This document shows positions 1-7,673 of a DNA stretch of 35,599 bases, piece by piece. The stretch is taken from the NCBI GenBank assembly GCA_041676645.1, contig JBAYRO010000031.1:1-35599 (forward strand). The letters run 5' to 3'. Under the pieces are notes generated by a model. It did no database searches, had not been told where the DNA came from, and saw nothing but the letters and a program-made list of their open reading frames with translations. This DNA is from JAMLIN01 sp041676645. GTDB taxonomy: Bacteria; Pseudomonadota; Gammaproteobacteria; Burkholderiales; Burkholderiaceae_E. Within the stretch, counting starts at the first letter, position 1, and each line of letters opens with the position of its first letter. A program made the translations under genes and the position numbers.

Positions 1-2097
1 CAGGTCATCCACAACAATCTCGACGCGGCGATGCGGGCCGCGGGCAGCAACCTCAACAGCCAGGCCAAGTCGGCCGCGCGCAGCGCCTTCGAGTCCGCCA
101 AGCAGCGTTTCTTCAACCACCTCATCACGGCGATGCAGACGCCGGCGATGATCGCCAGCATCGGGCGCGACCTCGAAGCCGGGCACGCCGCCGTGATCCA
201 GATCGTCTCGACCGGCGAAGCCTTGCAGGAACGGCGCCTCGCCGAGATCCCGACCGAGGAATGGGACGACGTCCGCATCGACGTGACGCCCCGCGAATAT
301 GTCCTCTCCTACCTCGAGCACAGCTTCCCGGTGCAGCTCTACGAGCCGTTCAGCGACAGCGAGGGCAATCTCACGTCGCGGCCCGTCACCGACGCGGACG
401 GCAATCCGGTCGAATCGCGCGAGGCCGTCGAACGCCGCGAGGCGATGATCGAACGGCTTGCCTCGCTGGCCCCGGTCCCGGCCGCGCTCGACCAGGTGCT
501 CCATCACTTCGGCACCGACATGGTGTCCGAGGTGACGGGGCGCTCGCGGCGCATCGTCAAGAAGCGCGGCTCGGACGGCATCGACCGCTTCGTCGTCGAG
601 AACCGGCCGGGCTCGGCCAATATCGCCGAAACCGACGCCTTCCAGAGCGACGCCAAGCGCATCCTCGTCTTCAGCGACGCGGGCGGCACCGGCCGCAGCT
701 ACCATGCCGATCTCGGCGCTAAGAACCAGCGCCTGCGCGTCCACTATCTGCTCGAAGCCGGCTGGAAGGCCGACAACGCGATCCAGGGCTTCGGCCGGTC
801 GAACCGGACCAACCAGAAGCAGCCGCCGCTGTTCCGGCCGGTGACGACCAATGTGAAGGCGCAGAAGCGGTTCATCTCGACCATCGCCCGGCGTCTCGAT
901 TCCCTCGGCGCCATCACGCGCGGCCAGCGCCAGACCGGCGGCCAGGGGCTGTTCCGGCCGGAGGACAATCTGGAATCCTGGTATGCCCGCGACGCGCTGC
1001 GCCAGCTCTACATCATGATCGCCGGCAACCGGCTGACCCAATGCTCGCTGACGAAATTCGAGAGCGCCACGGGGCTGACGCTCACCGACGACAACGGCTT
1101 GAAGGATGATCTGCCGCCGATCACCACCTTCCTCAACCGGATGCTGGCGCTCACCATCGACCTCCAGAACGTGCTGTTCACCGAGTTCGAGCATTTGCTG
1201 GGCACGCGCATCGAGGGCGCCATCGCGAGCGGCAGCTACGAGGTGGGACTGGAGACGCTCCAGGCCGAGAGCTTTGCGGTTCGCGAACGCGCCACCATCT
1301 ATACTCATCCAGGCACCAAGGCGGAGACGCGATTGCTGACCATCGACCGCAAGGACCGCAACCGGCCGCTGACGCTCGACGAGGCGCTCGACCATTTGCG
1401 CGACCGCAGGACGAAGCTGCTCGTCAACGCGCAGTCGGGCCGGGCTGCCGTGCAGATCCCGACGCGCGGCCTGCAACTGGACGATGGCAGCATCGAGGCT
1501 CGCATCCGCCTGGTCCGGCCGATGGAGTCGACGCCGATGCCGTTGGAGGCAATGGCCGAGACGCAATGGCGCGAGGTGGAACGGGCCGATTTCTCGCGCG
1601 CCTGGGAGGCCGAGCTGGCCGAGGTTCCCGAGTTCGCGACCAGCACGATGCACGTCGTCGCCGGGCTGCTGCTGCCGATCTGGAAACGGCTGCCGCAGGA
1701 ATCCACCCGCGTCTATCGGCTCCAGACCGATGACGGCGAGCGGATCGTCGGTCGCCGGGTGTCGCCGGCCTGGGCGGCAACCGCGACGGCCAATGACAAC
1801 GGCCCGGTGCTGGCGCCCGACGCCGCCTATGCCGCGCTGATGGAGGGCCAGACGGTCCTCGATCTCGCGGACGGGCTCCAGCTTCGCCGCGCGCGCGTCA
1901 TGGGTGCGAACCGGATCGAGCTGTCCGGCTTCACCGACGCGATGCGCGACCGGCTGAAGGCGATAGGGCTCATCTCGGAGATCATCTCCTGGAAGCTGCG
2001 CCTGTTCGTGCCCGTCGGGGCCGAGGGTCCGGCCGTGCTCGCCCGCCTGTTGGAGCGTTACCCGCTCCAGCGGGTCGGCGAGCGCCATGCGGCGTGA
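1..2097 (+). CDS. strawberry notch family helicase, C-terminal part (5' truncated by window)
   Basis: The reading frame is open from base 1, so the gene begins upstream; the first in-frame ATG at 31 is not its start. About 698 codons are present. A helicase C-terminal core is visible: FSDAGGTGRSYHAD at about residues 224-237 of the visible part, then AIQGFGRSNRTNQKQPP at about 260-276, which matches the Q-x-x-GR-x-x-R motif VI of SF2 ATPases in the strawberry notch (SBNO-like) form. The Walker A half is outside the window. Bacterial SBNO-like proteins are very large (usually over 1,300 residues) and recur in alphaproteobacterial ICEs and plasmids; their biochemical role is not established, and a DNA translocase or helicase acting during transfer or defence evasion is an inference. 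The next gene starts 14 bases after the stop. Confidence 0.85.
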   Translation, partial: QVIHNNLDAAMRAAGSNLNSQAKSAARSAFESAKQRFFNHLITAMQTPAMIASIGRDLEAGHAAVIQIVSTGEALQERRLAEIPTEEWDDVRIDVTPREYVLSYLEHSFPVQLYEPFSDSEGNLTSRPVTDADGNPVESREAVERREAMIERLASLAPVPAALDQVLHHFGTDMVSEVTGRSRRIVKKRGSDGIDRFVVENRPGSANIAETDAFQSDAKRILVFSDAGGTGRSYHADLGAKNQRLRVHYLLEAGWKADNAIQGFGRSNRTNQKQPPLFRPVTTNVKAQKRFISTIARRLDSLGAITRGQRQTGGQGLFRPEDNLESWYARDALRQLYIMIAGNRLTQCSLTKFESATGLTLTDDNGLKDDLPPITTFLNRMLALTIDLQNVLFTEFEHLLGTRIEGAIASGSYEVGLETLQAESFAVRERATIYTHPGTKAETRLLTIDRKDRNRPLTLDEALDHLRDRRTKLLVNAQSGRAAVQIPTRGLQLDDGSIEARIRLVRPMESTPMPLEAMAETQWREVERADFSRAWEAELAEVPEFATSTMHVVAGLLLPIWKRLPQESTRVYRLQTDDGERIVGRRVSPAWAATATANDNGPVLAPDAAYAALMEGQTVLDLADGLQLRRARVMGANRIELSGFTDAMRDRLKAIGLISEIISWKLRLFVPVGAEGPAVLARLLERYPLQRVGERHAA

Positions 2098-2110
2098 GGG
2101 GATCGCCACG

Positions 2111-3166
2111 ATGAGCAATCCCGCCACCGAAATCGCGCAGCGCCTTGCCGACAATGCCGAGGGCGTCTGCCGTCACTTCCTCTCCAAAGGGCATCGCGAG
2201 GGCCGCTACTGGCTGGTCGGCGATGCCCGCAACACGCCGGGCCAAAGCCTCTATGTCCGCTTGGTCGCCTCCCCCGATGGGCGGGGGGCGGCCGGCAAAT
2301 GGAGCGATGCCGCCACCGGCGAGCATGGCGACCTGCTCGACATCATTGCGATCGCCTGCGGTCATGCGCGGCTGCGCGACACGCTGGACGAAGCTCGGCG
2401 CTTCCTCAGCCTGCCGCAGCCGCCTCCGCGCGACGACGATCCTGGATGGCGCCGTGAGCCGAAGGCCCCGGCAGGGTCGCCGGAAGCCGCGCAGCGCCTG
2501 CTCGCCGCGTGCCAGCCCGTGCGTGGCACCCTCGTCGAAGCCTATCTCGGCGGCCGGAGCATCGCCTCCTTAAAGACCGGCGATCCGCTCCGGTTCCATC
2601 CGCGCTGCTATTATCGGCCGTCGCGGAAGGATTCGCCCGGAACCCGTCGCGCCTGGCCCGCCATGATCGCCGCCGTCACCGATCTCGACGGCGCGATCAC
2701 CGGGGTCCATCGCACCTGGCTCGACCCGGCGACTGTCGACAAGGCGCCTGTCGCCTATCCGCGCCGTGCGATGGGCTTGTTGCTGGGGAACGGGGTCCGC
2801 TTCGGTGCTGCCGGTCCCGTCATGGTCGCCGGCGAGGGCATCGAGACGATCCTGTCGCTCCGCACGATCATGCCCGCGCTGCCCGCGATCGCCGGACTCT
2901 CGGGCGCACACCTCGCGGCCATCCTGTTCCCGCCGCAGCTTCGGCGCCTCTATATCGCGCGCGACGACGATCCCGCAGGCGCCGCTGCTGAAAAGACATT
3001 GACCCAGAGGGCCGTCGAGGCCGGAATCGAGACGGTGCCGCTCGATCCGATGCTCGACGACTTCAATTCCGACCTGCGCCATCTCGGCGCGGATCGGTTG
3101 CGGGCGCATGTCCGGTCCCTGCTCGCAGCCGAAGACGCCGAGCATTTCCTGCTCCTGCCGGGCTGA
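2111..3166 (+). CDS. Toprim domain protein (DUF7146/primase-like)
   Basis: A 351-residue protein. ATG at 2111 is preferred over the in-frame ATG at 2087 because GAGGGG lies about ten bases ahead and 2087 falls inside the previous gene. The N-terminal third (residues 1-90, with GRYWLVGDARN, AGKWSDAATGEHGDLLDII) resembles the non-catalytic region of plasmid Toprim proteins. The C-terminal part is a Toprim fold: the glutamate motif VAGEGIET near residues 238-245 and the acidic motif ARDDDPAG near 283-290. Toprim domains use these acidic residues to bind Mg2+ in primases, topoisomerases and nucleases. The gene probably supports priming or DNA processing of the element after transfer, but no zinc-binding or helicase domain is seen, so the precise reaction is unknown. 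It follows the helicase gene closely and probably shares its transcript. Confidence 0.85.
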   Translation: MSNPATEIAQRLADNAEGVCRHFLSKGHREGRYWLVGDARNTPGQSLYVRLVASPDGRGAAGKWSDAATGEHGDLLDIIAIACGHARLRDTLDEARRFLSLPQPPPRDDDPGWRREPKAPAGSPEAAQRLLAACQPVRGTLVEAYLGGRSIASLKTGDPLRFHPRCYYRPSRKDSPGTRRAWPAMIAAVTDLDGAITGVHRTWLDPATVDKAPVAYPRRAMGLLLGNGVRFGAAGPVMVAGEGIETILSLRTIMPALPAIAGLSGAHLAAILFPPQLRRLYIARDDDPAGAAAEKTLTQRAVEAGIETVPLDPMLDDFNSDLRHLGADRLRAHVRSLLAAEDAEHFLLLPG

Positions 3167-3524
3167 CGGCCGGGAAGCGGGCGGGTCCGGGTTCATCGGC
3201 GGGAGCGCGCGTCGCCACGGGGACGCCGCTCCGGCCGGAGAGGCCGCGCCCCTGCCTTCATAGAGGGCGACTAAGCAGCAGGCGTTCGTCGCGCGCAACG
3301 GGCAGCGGGGACTATTTTCCGCCGCGGCCGCCGGCGCGGCCGCTTTGCATCGCGAAGCAAAATAGTCCCCGCTGCCCTTACCTTCGCTTCGCTCCGGCCG
3401 CCATCCCGCGCCCAAAGGGGCGCGGGACCGCTCGCGCTTGGCGGTGCGCGCGCCGCCCGGCCCGCTGCCTTGCGTCGCCATGAAGGCCGCGAGGGTCGCG
3501 GTCCCAGGCCGAAGGGCGACACAC
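3167..3524. other. intergenic region with large inverted repeat
   Basis: No convincing gene is seen in these 358 bases; the open frames here lack ribosome sites and known motifs. The notable content is the perfect 19-bp inverted repeat at 3300-3377. A Shine-Dalgarno-like GAAGGG at 3511-3516 serves the next gene. Confidence 0.6.
3300..3377. repeat. perfect 19-bp inverted repeat with structured 40-bp loop
   Basis: The left arm GGGCAGCGGGGACTATTTT (3300-3318) is exactly complementary to AAAATAGTCCCCGCTGCCC (3359-3377). The 40-bp spacer contains a second near-palindrome built on GCGGCCGC and a short GCTTTGC/GCGAAGC pair, so the whole could fold into a branched hairpin as single-stranded DNA or RNA. 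There is no T-run after it, so it is not a typical intrinsic terminator. It could be a single-strand origin, a protein-binding site or a leader structure for the following SLOG gene. Function is not known. Confidence 0.8.
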
Positions 3525-4466
3525 ATGGACGACTACGACGAAATCCCCGCCGACGAACCCGAACACGCCGATTCCCAGATGGTCAACGTCATGCAGGAAA
3601 TGCAGCTCTACGGCTGGCGGCCGTTCGAGGAGGAGCCGGACCAGCGCCCGCTACCCGAACCCCGCCTCGTCGACGGCGCGGTGGCCGATATGTTCGACGG
3701 CATCATCGCTGCGCTGATCGACACCCGCATCGAACCCGACCTCGAGGACATCCTCTGGGGCCTGGTCAATGTCTTCCAGAACGGCATCCGCAGGGTCGAG
3801 CGCGAACTGGACGACAATGAGCAGGCGCAGAAGCGGCTCCAACGCGAACAGGACGGCTCGGAGGTGCGATCGCTTGAACTCGAGCGGGCGCTCGCCGAGG
3901 GCCTCACGATGATCGAGCGGCGCGACACATTCGAATATTGGCGCGATGCCGCCGCCGACCAATACCGCACCTACACCAAGAAGCCGTGGCTTCCCCGTTC
4001 CAGCTCCAAGGTCAATCGCAAGGCGCTGACCTCGGCGGTGATCGACAGCCGCGACTTCGTCAACAATCGCCGCTGGGCCGACAAGCAGGTGCTCGTGCCC
4101 ACCGGCACCCGCATCGCCGTCTCTTCGGGGCCGGCGTTCAACGATGCACGGCTGATCTGCGCCACGCTCGACAGGATCAAGGCGAAATTCCCCGACATGG
4201 TCCTACTGCATGGCGCGACCGGCACCGGCGGCGAGCATATCTCGGTCCTGTGGGCCGATGCCGTCGGCGTGCCGAGCGTCCCCTTCGAGCCCGATTGGGA
4301 CAAGCACAAGCGGGCCGCGCCGTTCAAGCGCAACGACGTGGTGCTGGAAACCATGCCGAAGGGCCTGCTCGTCTTCCCCGGCACCGGCATCCAGGACAAC
4401 ATGCGCGACAAGGCGAAGGCGATGGGCATCAAGGTCTGGGACTTCCGCCACCTGGGCGGCGCGTAA
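3525..4466 (+). CDS. DUF2493 (SLOG superfamily) domain protein
   Basis: A 313-residue protein; ATG at 3525 has GAAGGG eight bases upstream. Residues 1-150 form an acidic, largely helical region with a likely coiled segment (RVERELDDNEQAQKRLQREQ). The C-terminal part, about residues 190-305, is the DUF2493 or YspA/YpsA-like SLOG domain: RIAVSSGPAFNDARLI, HGATGTGGEHISVLWAD, then VLETMPKGLLVFPGTGIQDNMRDKAKAMGIKVWDF, which has the Rossmann-like alternation and glycine loop of the family. SLOG domains bind nucleotides or nucleotide-derived ligands, sometimes as sensors in conflict systems. This architecture is commonly carried by alphaproteobacterial conjugative elements, but its actual ligand is unknown. 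It is followed 48 bases later by the thermonuclease gene. Confidence 0.85.
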   Translation: MDDYDEIPADEPEHADSQMVNVMQEMQLYGWRPFEEEPDQRPLPEPRLVDGAVADMFDGIIAALIDTRIEPDLEDILWGLVNVFQNGIRRVERELDDNEQAQKRLQREQDGSEVRSLELERALAEGLTMIERRDTFEYWRDAAADQYRTYTKKPWLPRSSSKVNRKALTSAVIDSRDFVNNRRWADKQVLVPTGTRIAVSSGPAFNDARLICATLDRIKAKFPDMVLLHGATGTGGEHISVLWADAVGVPSVPFEPDWDKHKRAAPFKRNDVVLETMPKGLLVFPGTGIQDNMRDKAKAMGIKVWDFRHLGGA

Positions 4467-4514
4467 GCGCCGCCCATTGCCCTTGTCTTCCCCGCTGCCA
4501 ATAAGGGCTGTCCG

Positions 4515-5213
4515 ATGTTTGCTTGTTCACTGTCCGCTCCGCGCGTCACCGCCACCGCGATCGCTCTCCTGCTCTCCGGCATCGTTCACGCCGCTCCGCC
4601 CATCGAGGGCCGGGCCAGCGTGGTCGACGGCGACACCTTCGACCTTGGCCGGGAAAGGGTGCGGATTCTCGGAGTGGACTCCCCGGAATTGGCCCAGTCC
4701 TGCACCGATGCCGCGGGCCGGTCCTGGCCGTGCGGACAGCGCGCCAAGACCGCCTTGCGCGCCTGGCTCGGCGCCGCCGCCGTGCGCTGCGTTCCCGCCT
4801 ATCGTGACCGAGACGGCCGCCCGGTCGCCCGCTGCATCGCGCGCGGCCGCGACATCGGCGGGTGGCTGGTCGAGACAGGCTGGGCGCTCGACTATCCCCG
4901 CTATAGCCAGGGCGCCTATCGCATCGCCGAGCAACGCGCCCGCCAGTGGCGCACCGGCGTCTGGACCGGCACGATCACGCCGCCCTGGGAGTGGCGCGCC
5001 TCCCGCGCGGCCGAGCGGCGCAAGGCATCGACGGCACCGCCCGATCCGCGCTGCCCGTTCAAGGGCAACATCAATTCGGACGGACGCCGGATCGTCCATG
5101 CACCGGGGCAGCGGGACTATGCCGCTGTCCGCATCGACGCCGCGCGCGGCGAACGCTGGTTCTGCTCGCTCGATCAAGCCCGTCGAGCGGGATGGCGGGC
5201 GGCGGCGCGCTGA
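4515..5213 (+). CDS. exported thermonuclease family protein with C-terminal sunset-like domain
   Basis: A 232-residue protein with a signal peptide (hydrophobic residues about 12-24, cleavage likely after HAA near 27). Residues about 32-150 are a staphylococcal nuclease-like fold: ASVVDGDTFDLGRERVRILGVDSPELAQ carries the metal-binding aspartate and the arginine and glutamate of the active-site region. The C-terminal 50 residues (DPRCPFKGNINSDGRRIVHAPG, GERWFCSLDQARRAGWR) match the short cysteine-containing module often called a sunset domain, frequent at the end of secreted nucleases. It is expected to cut nucleic acid in the periplasm or outside the cell. A role in conjugation, such as clearing extracellular DNA, is an inference. 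The active-site residues visible here look intact. Confidence 0.88.
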   Translation: MFACSLSAPRVTATAIALLLSGIVHAAPPIEGRASVVDGDTFDLGRERVRILGVDSPELAQSCTDAAGRSWPCGQRAKTALRAWLGAAAVRCVPAYRDRDGRPVARCIARGRDIGGWLVETGWALDYPRYSQGAYRIAEQRARQWRTGVWTGTITPPWEWRASRAAERRKASTAPPDPRCPFKGNINSDGRRIVHAPGQRDYAAVRIDAARGERWFCSLDQARRAGWRAAAR

Positions 5214-5899
5214 TTTCGGCAGCACCGGATGGATGGAAGGTCGCCGGACGTCCGCCAGTCCGGCGTCCCGATCAAAGGGGTGTGGACATCATCGACGCGG
5301 CAGCCGGAGCAGCCGGTTTCGCAGCCGTTCCGGGGATCGCTCGCAAGGATCATCCGTCGCGGCATGACCCCGCAGCCATAGCGTCCCGCCGCCCATTCCG
5401 GGCGTTTCCTTGCCGGAGTGGAGCGCCGGGGGCCGGCGCCATCCCATGCCACAACGCGCCTGCACCCTCTTGGCGGGGTCGGCCCTCATGACCGCCACCG
5501 GGCCGGAGCCGCAGCCCTGTCCATCCCGAAGCAGCCCTCGCTGTGCCTGATCGCGAGGTGGCGAGGCGGACGACGGTGAACGAACGGCCGGGAAGGAGAA
5601 GGATTCCGGGGCCGCACCAAGGTCGCCAGGCAAATGCCGACAAGTTCGCGAATATCTCCCGCGCTGCTCCCCTCCGAGGGAAGCGCCCCTTCCGACTAGC
5701 GAACCCCTAAGTCCGTTCGGTTTCCGCCAGCAACCCCGGCGGCGCCGGACCGTGTTGCCGCTGCGCGGCTGCCCGCACCACTCCGGGCCTTTGGGGTCGA
5801 GCCACCGCCCAAGGGCGGCGGTGCAGACGGCTCCCGACGGCCTTTTTCCGGGCTTCGTCGGAGGGACGGTCCCTCGGACAGAAGCAACGGAGATACATC
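5214..5899. other. long noncoding leader region upstream of ssb
   Basis: About 690 bases with no convincing gene: frames open on both strands have no recognisable motifs or ribosome sites. A GCCGGAC/GTCCGGC inverted repeat at 5243-5264 lies just after the nuclease gene but has no T-run. Close to ssb there are CCGCCC-AA-GGGCGG (about 5807-5820), a CCGACG...CGTCGG pair (about 5834-5860) and the tight palindrome at 5858-5878, suggesting a structured leader. No promoter can be fixed with confidence. Confidence 0.5.
5858..5878. promoter_or_regulatory. palindrome in the ssb leader
   Basis: TCGGAGGGAC-G-GTCCCTCGGA pairs over nine of ten positions and ends 21 bases before the ssb start codon. Its core GGGACGGTCCC differs by one base from GGGATGGTCCC in the leader of the small gene at 7674. 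It may be an operator or an mRNA hairpin controlling ssb; this is inferred from structure only. Confidence 0.5.
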
Positions 5900-6313
5900 A
5901 TGCAGAACATCGTCATTCTCGCCGGCAACCTCGGCGCGGACCCGGAAAGCCGCCTCACCCAGGGCGGCACGAACATCACCTCCATCCGTCTCGCCACCTC
6001 GCGGCCCCGCTACAAGGACGGCCAGGCGCTCCGGGACGAACAGGGCCGCCGCCTCCAGGACACCGAATGGCACCGCGTCACGGTGTTCAACGGCCTCGGC
6101 AAGACGGTGCAGGAGCATTGCACCAAGGGGATGAAGCTGCTGGTCCGCGGCCGCATCCACTACACCAAGTGGACCGACCAGGGCGGAGTGGAACGCTACG
6201 GCTGCGAGATCATCGCCGAAACGGTCGATTTCCTCAGCCGGGGCAAGCCCGCCCAGACCAGCGGCGCAACCGACGACCCGGACTACGACATCGACGACGA
6301 CATCCCCTTCTAA
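5900..6313 (+). CDS. ssb: single-stranded DNA-binding protein
   Basis: A 137-residue SSB. The OB fold spans about residues 1-110: MQNIVILAGNLGADPESR, TSIRLATSRPRY, TEWHRVTVFNGLGKTVQEHCTKG, LLVRGRIHYTKWTDQGGVERYGCEII. A short linker leads to the acidic C-terminal tip DIDDDIPF, the element that docks partner proteins such as helicases and primases. CGGAG about ten bases before the ATG serves as ribosome site. Mobile elements often carry their own SSB to coat transferred single strands and to dampen host responses on entry. It is followed by a strong intrinsic terminator, so ssb probably ends a transcript. Confidence 0.97.
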   Translation: MQNIVILAGNLGADPESRLTQGGTNITSIRLATSRPRYKDGQALRDEQGRRLQDTEWHRVTVFNGLGKTVQEHCTKGMKLLVRGRIHYTKWTDQGGVERYGCEIIAETVDFLSRGKPAQTSGATDDPDYDIDDDIPF

Positions 6314-6323
6314 TCGGGACACC

Positions 6324-6357
6324 GGCCCGGCGGAGCAATCCGCCGGGCCTCCTTTTT
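6324..6357 (+). terminator. intrinsic terminator after ssb
   Basis: A perfect 11-bp GC-rich stem GGCCCGGCGGA / TCCGCCGGGCC closes on a GCAA tetraloop (6335-6338) and is followed by TCCTTTTT. It begins 10 bases after the ssb stop codon. This is the clearest terminator of the window. Confidence 0.9.
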
Positions 6358-6410
6358 CCGGCGCCGACAGCGCGCCGCCACCCGCCAACCGCATACGACA
6401 GGAGGCTTCG

Positions 6411-6734
6411 ATGAGCCGCTACGCCATTACCATCAGCTCGCCCGCCCGCACCGACGACAATGCCACCATCGGCTACGACCCGCCGCTGCGGACCTATTTC
6501 CTCCAGGCGTTCTTCGATTCCGAAACCGACTGGCCCGACCTCGCCCTGGGCGAGCGGCTCGAACAGCTCCCGACGCTGCCGATGCTCCTCGAGGCGCTCG
6601 ATCGCGAAGGCTACGCGATCACCGAGGGCCTGACCCCGGAGGTCGTCGCCGCGATGGCCGAGGAAGCCGCCCGCCCGCCGCGCCGCAGCGTCGCCGAACG
6701 CTACGGCCTGCTGGTGATGCTCGACCAGTCCTGA
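6411..6734 (+). CDS. conserved hypothetical protein of the mobile element
   Basis: A 107-residue protein with a good ribosome site (AGGAGG about five bases before the ATG). No named domain is recognised. The N-terminus is strand-like (YAITISSPARTDDNATIGYDPPLRTYFLQAFFDS), the middle contains LPTLPMLLEALDREGYAITEGLTPEVVAAMAEEA, and the end has SVAERYGLLVMLDQ. No signal peptide or membrane segment is seen, so it should be cytoplasmic. Codon use matches the neighbours and terminators lie on both sides, so it looks like a monocistronic accessory gene. Function unknown. Confidence 0.75.
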   Translation: MSRYAITISSPARTDDNATIGYDPPLRTYFLQAFFDSETDWPDLALGERLEQLPTLPMLLEALDREGYAITEGLTPEVVAAMAEEAARPPRRSVAERYGLLVMLDQS

Positions 6735-6740
6735 CCCAGC

Positions 6741-6773
6741 CGGCCGTCGCGGCCCCGCCGCGGCGGCCGATTT
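6741..6773 (+). terminator. probable intrinsic terminator
   Basis: CGGCCGTCGCGG (6741-6752) pairs with CCGCGGCGGCCG (6758-6769) over 12 positions, including one G-U, around a CCCCG loop, followed by ATTTCGT. It begins six bases after the stop codon of the 107-residue gene. The T-run is short, so termination strength is uncertain. Confidence 0.6.
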
Positions 6774-6810
6774 CGTCCCCTCAACTCCAGGCTCTCGAAG
6801 GAGCATCTCG

Positions 6811-7194
6811 ATGTCCGCTTCCACATACTCCGTTTCGGTTTTCGTTTTCGGGTCGAACCTGGCCGGCCGCCACGGCAAGGGCGCAGCCCTGTGGGCGCGG
6901 CGGCATCACGGCGCTATCTACGGACGCGGCGTAGGCCCCCAAGGCAATTCCTACGCCATTCCGACCAAGGATCATCGTCTGCGGGTGCTGCCGCTCCACG
7001 CCATCCAGGCCCATGTCGCCGACTTCCTCGCCCTTGCACGGCGACGGCCGCACGTCGCGTTCGAGCTGACCCCGATCGGATGCGGTCTGGCCGGATATCG
7101 CCCGGAGCAGATCGCGCCGATGTTCTCGGACGCGCCCGCCAATGTGTTCCTGCCCGATGCCTTCCGCGCGGTGCTGGAGGCGGCACCTGGCTGA
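6811..7194 (+). CDS. A1S_2505-type phage non-structural protein (macro-domain-like)
   Basis: A 127-residue protein; AAGGAG lies about six bases before the ATG. It begins with a VFVFGSNLAGRHGKGAALWARRHHGA segment, continues with GRGVGPQGNSYAIPTKD and has IGCGLAGYRPEQIAPMF near residues 89-105. This glycine-rich pattern, with GSN near the start and the GCGLAGY loop, is characteristic of a small family annotated as A1S_2505-like phage non-structural proteins and resembles nucleotide-binding macro-type folds. Binding of an ADP-ribose-like ligand is therefore plausible but not shown. Because the family occurs in phages and mobile elements, a role in counteracting host NAD- or ADP-ribose-based defence is a reasonable hypothesis. 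No membrane or export signal is present. Confidence 0.75.
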   Translation: MSASTYSVSVFVFGSNLAGRHGKGAALWARRHHGAIYGRGVGPQGNSYAIPTKDHRLRVLPLHAIQAHVADFLALARRRPHVAFELTPIGCGLAGYRPEQIAPMFSDAPANVFLPDAFRAVLEAAPG

Positions 7195-7204
7195 GGCCAC
7201 CGAG

Positions 7205-7525
7205 TCATGATGCAGCCGCCAGCGCAATACGGCCTGGCGGCCGTGCCGGCTTCCCGGCCTCGTTCGTGACAGCGTGAAACATGGCGTCCCGTCTCTGCAC
7301 CGACCGGCACGTCAGGGCCGTCTCGTCGACGCCGGTGGGATCGCCGTCCCATTCGCGCGCCGATGCCGGACAGGGGCATTTCGGCACTGACGCCGACGCA
7401 GCCCATTCGGCCCCAGCTCGGTCCGCTCCGGCATAAGGCGGTCTTTCGCGATACGACATGCAGCTCCGGTTCGCCGCCGGGGTCCACCCCGCTCTCGAAA
7501 AGGCTCTGTCCTTGGTCGAACCCAC
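7205..7525 (-). pseudogene. possible decayed, inverted copy of the WDGDP small-protein gene
   Basis: The minus strand here reads PKCPCPASAREWDGDPTGVDE, which aligns with TETGLFGAMPASEWDGDPASIIHE of the plus-strand protein at 7674. The nucleotide match includes an exact 19-bp inverted identity (7337-7355 against 7790-7808). The rest of this 106-codon frame does not resemble the family and continues past the expected end, so a degenerate remnant is more likely than a working gene. Alternatively it is a diverged paralogue with a different tail. Confidence 0.35.
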
Positions 7526-7627
7526 GGCCTGACGCCATCAACCCGTAAAGGGTCCGCTACGCTTCGCGTGCGGCCTTCAGGCTGCGCCTGCGCGGTGATT
7601 GCGGCCATGCGCCCGACACGTCGGGAG

Positions 7628-7665
7628 CCTGTCGAGCGGGGATGGTCCCCGCGACGCACGACAGG
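7628..7665 (+). promoter_or_regulatory. nested hairpin covering the ribosome site of the 57-residue gene
   Basis: CCTGTCG (7628-7634) pairs with CGACAGG (7659-7665), enclosing GCGGGGA-TGG-TCCCCGC (7636-7652). The outer 3' arm overlaps the Shine-Dalgarno AGGAG at 7663-7667, nine bases before the start codon at 7674. Such a structure could mask the ribosome site until melted or bound by a regulator. This is a structural inference only. Confidence 0.55.
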
Positions 7666-7673
7666 AGCCGCAA

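Larger units (their letters stand above)
7195..7673. other. intergenic region with a degenerate inverted gene copy
   Basis: No convincing intact gene in about 480 bases. A GCCGCCAG/CTGGCGGC stem (7215-7241) follows the macro-like gene without a T-run. On the minus strand, 7337-7385 is related to the C-terminal part of the WDGDP gene at 7674 (see the pseudogene entry). Near the right end lie CCCGACACGTCGGG (7612-7625) and the nested hairpin at 7628-7665. Confidence 0.5.

Noticed and set aside
5106..5120. GGGCAGCGGGACTAT resembling the arm of the 3300-3377 inverted repeat
   Set aside because: It lacks one G, lies within thermonuclease coding sequence (GQRDYA) and has no complementary partner. 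Probably coincidence.
5289..5643. Minus-strand frames of about 100 codons before ssb
   Set aside because: No ribosome site, family motif or codon pattern like neighbouring genes; open frames of this size are expected in GC-rich noncoding DNA.
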